A stretch of 5,673 bases of DNA from CAZAGT01 sp964484515 (lineage in GTDB: Bacteria; Desulfobacterota; DSM-4660; Desulfatiglandales; HGW-15). How positions within the stretch are numbered: the first letter of the stretch is position 1; each line of letters starts with the position of its first letter. Below, piece after piece: positions 4,813-5,673 of the stretch. The translations under genes and the position numbers were made by a program. The stretch spans positions 1-5,673 of the forward strand of contig CAZAGT010000331.1 in assembly GCA_964484515.1 (NCBI GenBank). The letters are read 5' to 3'. The notes beneath the pieces were generated by a model that was not told where the DNA came from, made no database searches, and saw nothing but the letters and a program-made list of their open reading frames with translations.

Positions 4813-5535
4813 CTATGTTCCGACTCCTCTTCCGGCCTCCTGCAGAAGCGCCAGACGAATCTCGCCAAAACTCGGACATCCGATGATGAAAGAGGTATGG
4901 ACTCGGCCGATGTCCTTCAGAAAATGCGCATCCGAAGACATCAATACCGGCAGGCCTTCCCCGGCAAGAATCGCGCCCGGCTCGGGTCTGCGGGCAAACT
5001 CAAGTGCATCTAGTTTCAGCTCGGACGGGAGGAAACCGAGTTGGCTCGAGATGCTGAAACTCGGTCTATCCACGTGGGCCGCAAAGCCGAGGCCGCCTAG
5101 TCTTTGCACTTCTTGAACGATTTCATTCAAGCTCAAATCAACGGCCCCGATGAGCCGCCGGTCACTAAACCCCTCCACCTCATCGAATTCATTTACAATC
5201 ACCTGGTCGCCGAAAAGCTCGGGGCGATTCGTCCCCTTAAGATGGCTATGAATAAGGTCTTGCAGGCGATAGGCCTCTTCGGGCCTTTCGAATATGGCCA
5301 GGAAGTGAACCTCTTCCCTGGAATTGATCTCCATCCCCGGCAGGACCAAGAGGTCCTTTCCACTGGCGGCTCGCATCGTGGCTTCCACGTTTTCAGCGGA
5401 ATTGTGGTCGCATACGGCAATGATATCGATGCCCGCGGCGATGCTCTTTGCCACGATGGCTCGCGGTGTCATATCCAAATCCGCACAGGGTGATAGGCAA
5501 GTATGGATATGGAGATCGGCCCGATAAGCCTTCAT
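4813..5535 (-). CDS. PHP-domain metal-dependent phosphoesterase
   Basis: A 240-aa cytoplasmic protein of the PHP (polymerase and histidinol phosphatase) superfamily, which hydrolyses phosphoester bonds with a two- or three-metal centre. Counted from the ATG at 5535, the metal-ligand motifs are all present: DLHIHT at 7-12, DHN at 43-45, GMEI with E69, H77, AAHVDRP with H154 at 152-158, and SSDAH with D202/H204. It therefore looks catalytically intact. There is no signal peptide or membrane segment. The start at 5535 (MKAYRADL) puts the first metal motif at the usual distance from the N-terminus. An upstream in-frame ATG at 5577 would add 14 poorly conserved-looking residues and overlap the preceding frame. 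Neither start has a good Shine-Dalgarno sequence, so the start is uncertain. The substrate cannot be told: nucleotide, sugar phosphate and oligoribonucleotide hydrolases share this fold. The stop codon touches the start of the ATPase gene, so the two are probably translationally coupled. Confidence 0.9.
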   Translation of the reverse strand: MKAYRADLHIHTCLSPCADLDMTPRAIVAKSIAAGIDIIAVCDHNSAENVEATMRAASGKDLLVLPGMEINSREEVHFLAIFERPEEAYRLQDLIHSHLKGTNRPELFGDQVIVNEFDEVEGFSDRRLIGAVDLSLNEIVQEVQRLGGLGFAAHVDRPSFSISSQLGFLPSELKLDALEFARRPEPGAILAGEGLPVLMSSDAHFLKDIGRVHTSFIIGCPSFGEIRLALLQEAGRGVGT

Positions 5536-5563
5536 CGTAACACGTGAGGTTCCATGAACCACA

Positions 5564-5673
5564 TCACGTCCGGTCATGGGGGTCTTTTTTCAAAAACGAG
5601 TTACCTGCTCGAACGCCAAAGAAGCTGCCAAGCCGTTCGGCCCCGAGCTCACGGCCGAGGGGCAAGGCGGCCG
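5564..5673 (-). CDS. Possible C-terminal end of an unrecognised upstream gene (partial)
   Basis: On the minus strand an open frame enters from the window edge and runs 35 codons to a TGA at 5566-5564. The last residues are SFFGVRAGNSFLKKDPHDRT. Of the three minus frames this one looks most like protein. The second is closed early by TGA, and the third (TGA near 5590) has a proline/serine/alanine-rich composition typical of an off-frame reading. The stop falls just upstream of the preferred PHP start at 5535, which would make this the preceding gene of the same operon. I do not recognise the family. The fragment is short, so the call rests only on composition and context. Confidence 0.35.
   Translation of the reverse strand, partial: AALPLGRELGAERLGSFFGVRAGNSFLKKDPHDRT

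Noticed and set aside
4631..5116. Plus-strand 161-codon frame
   Set aside because: It is antisense to the PHP and ATPase genes, both of which have complete, recognisable catalytic motifs on the minus strand.

Overview
The window reads as a piece of a redox operon from an anaerobic bacterium. All four complete genes lie on the minus strand, so transcription runs from high to low coordinates. The gene types (a NuoF/HydB-type flavoprotein, its small (2Fe-2S)-fold partner, a stand-alone HATPase and a PHP protein) are typical of strict anaerobes such as Desulfobacterota/syntrophs and Clostridia. The GC-rich codon use fits a deltaproteobacterial-type host better than a low-GC Firmicute, but this is inference and no taxonomic marker is present.

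Layout in transcription order: (1) 5673-5564, the possible C-terminal end of an unrecognised gene. (2) 5535-4813, a PHP-domain metal-dependent phosphoesterase. (3) 4812-4267, a small histidine-kinase-type ATPase, with a TTG start directly abutting the PHP stop codon. (4) 4266-3948, about 320 nt without a convincing gene but full of inverted repeats. (5) 3947-3579, a 122-aa (2Fe-2S)-ferredoxin-fold protein. (6) 3578-3352, a second gap with one strong GC hairpin. (7) 3351-319, a 1010-aa fusion of a NuoF/HydB-type NADH:FMN module with a GltD/NfnB-type FAD/NADPH module. (8) 318-1, an intergenic region with a good extended -10 promoter pointing left, a GGA-rich potentially structured RNA, and a possible leader peptide or start of a downstream gene that leaves the window.

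The centrepiece is the fusion protein. It carries an N-terminal (2Fe-2S) thioredoxin-like domain, the FMN/NADH fold, SLBB and a [4Fe-4S] site, then a GltD-type cysteine domain and two Rossmann folds for FAD and NADPH. One chain therefore appears to have both an NADH site and an NADPH site. This is the arrangement expected of a flavin-based NADH/NADPH/ferredoxin transhydrogenase, comparable to a fusion of the StnB- and StnA-type subunits of the Sporomusa Nfn complex, or of HydB with NfnB. The 122-aa protein is probably a partner subunit. No NuoE-like and no hydrogenase or formate dehydrogenase catalytic subunit lies inside the window. The PHP and ATPase genes often travel with such clusters, but their role is unproven.
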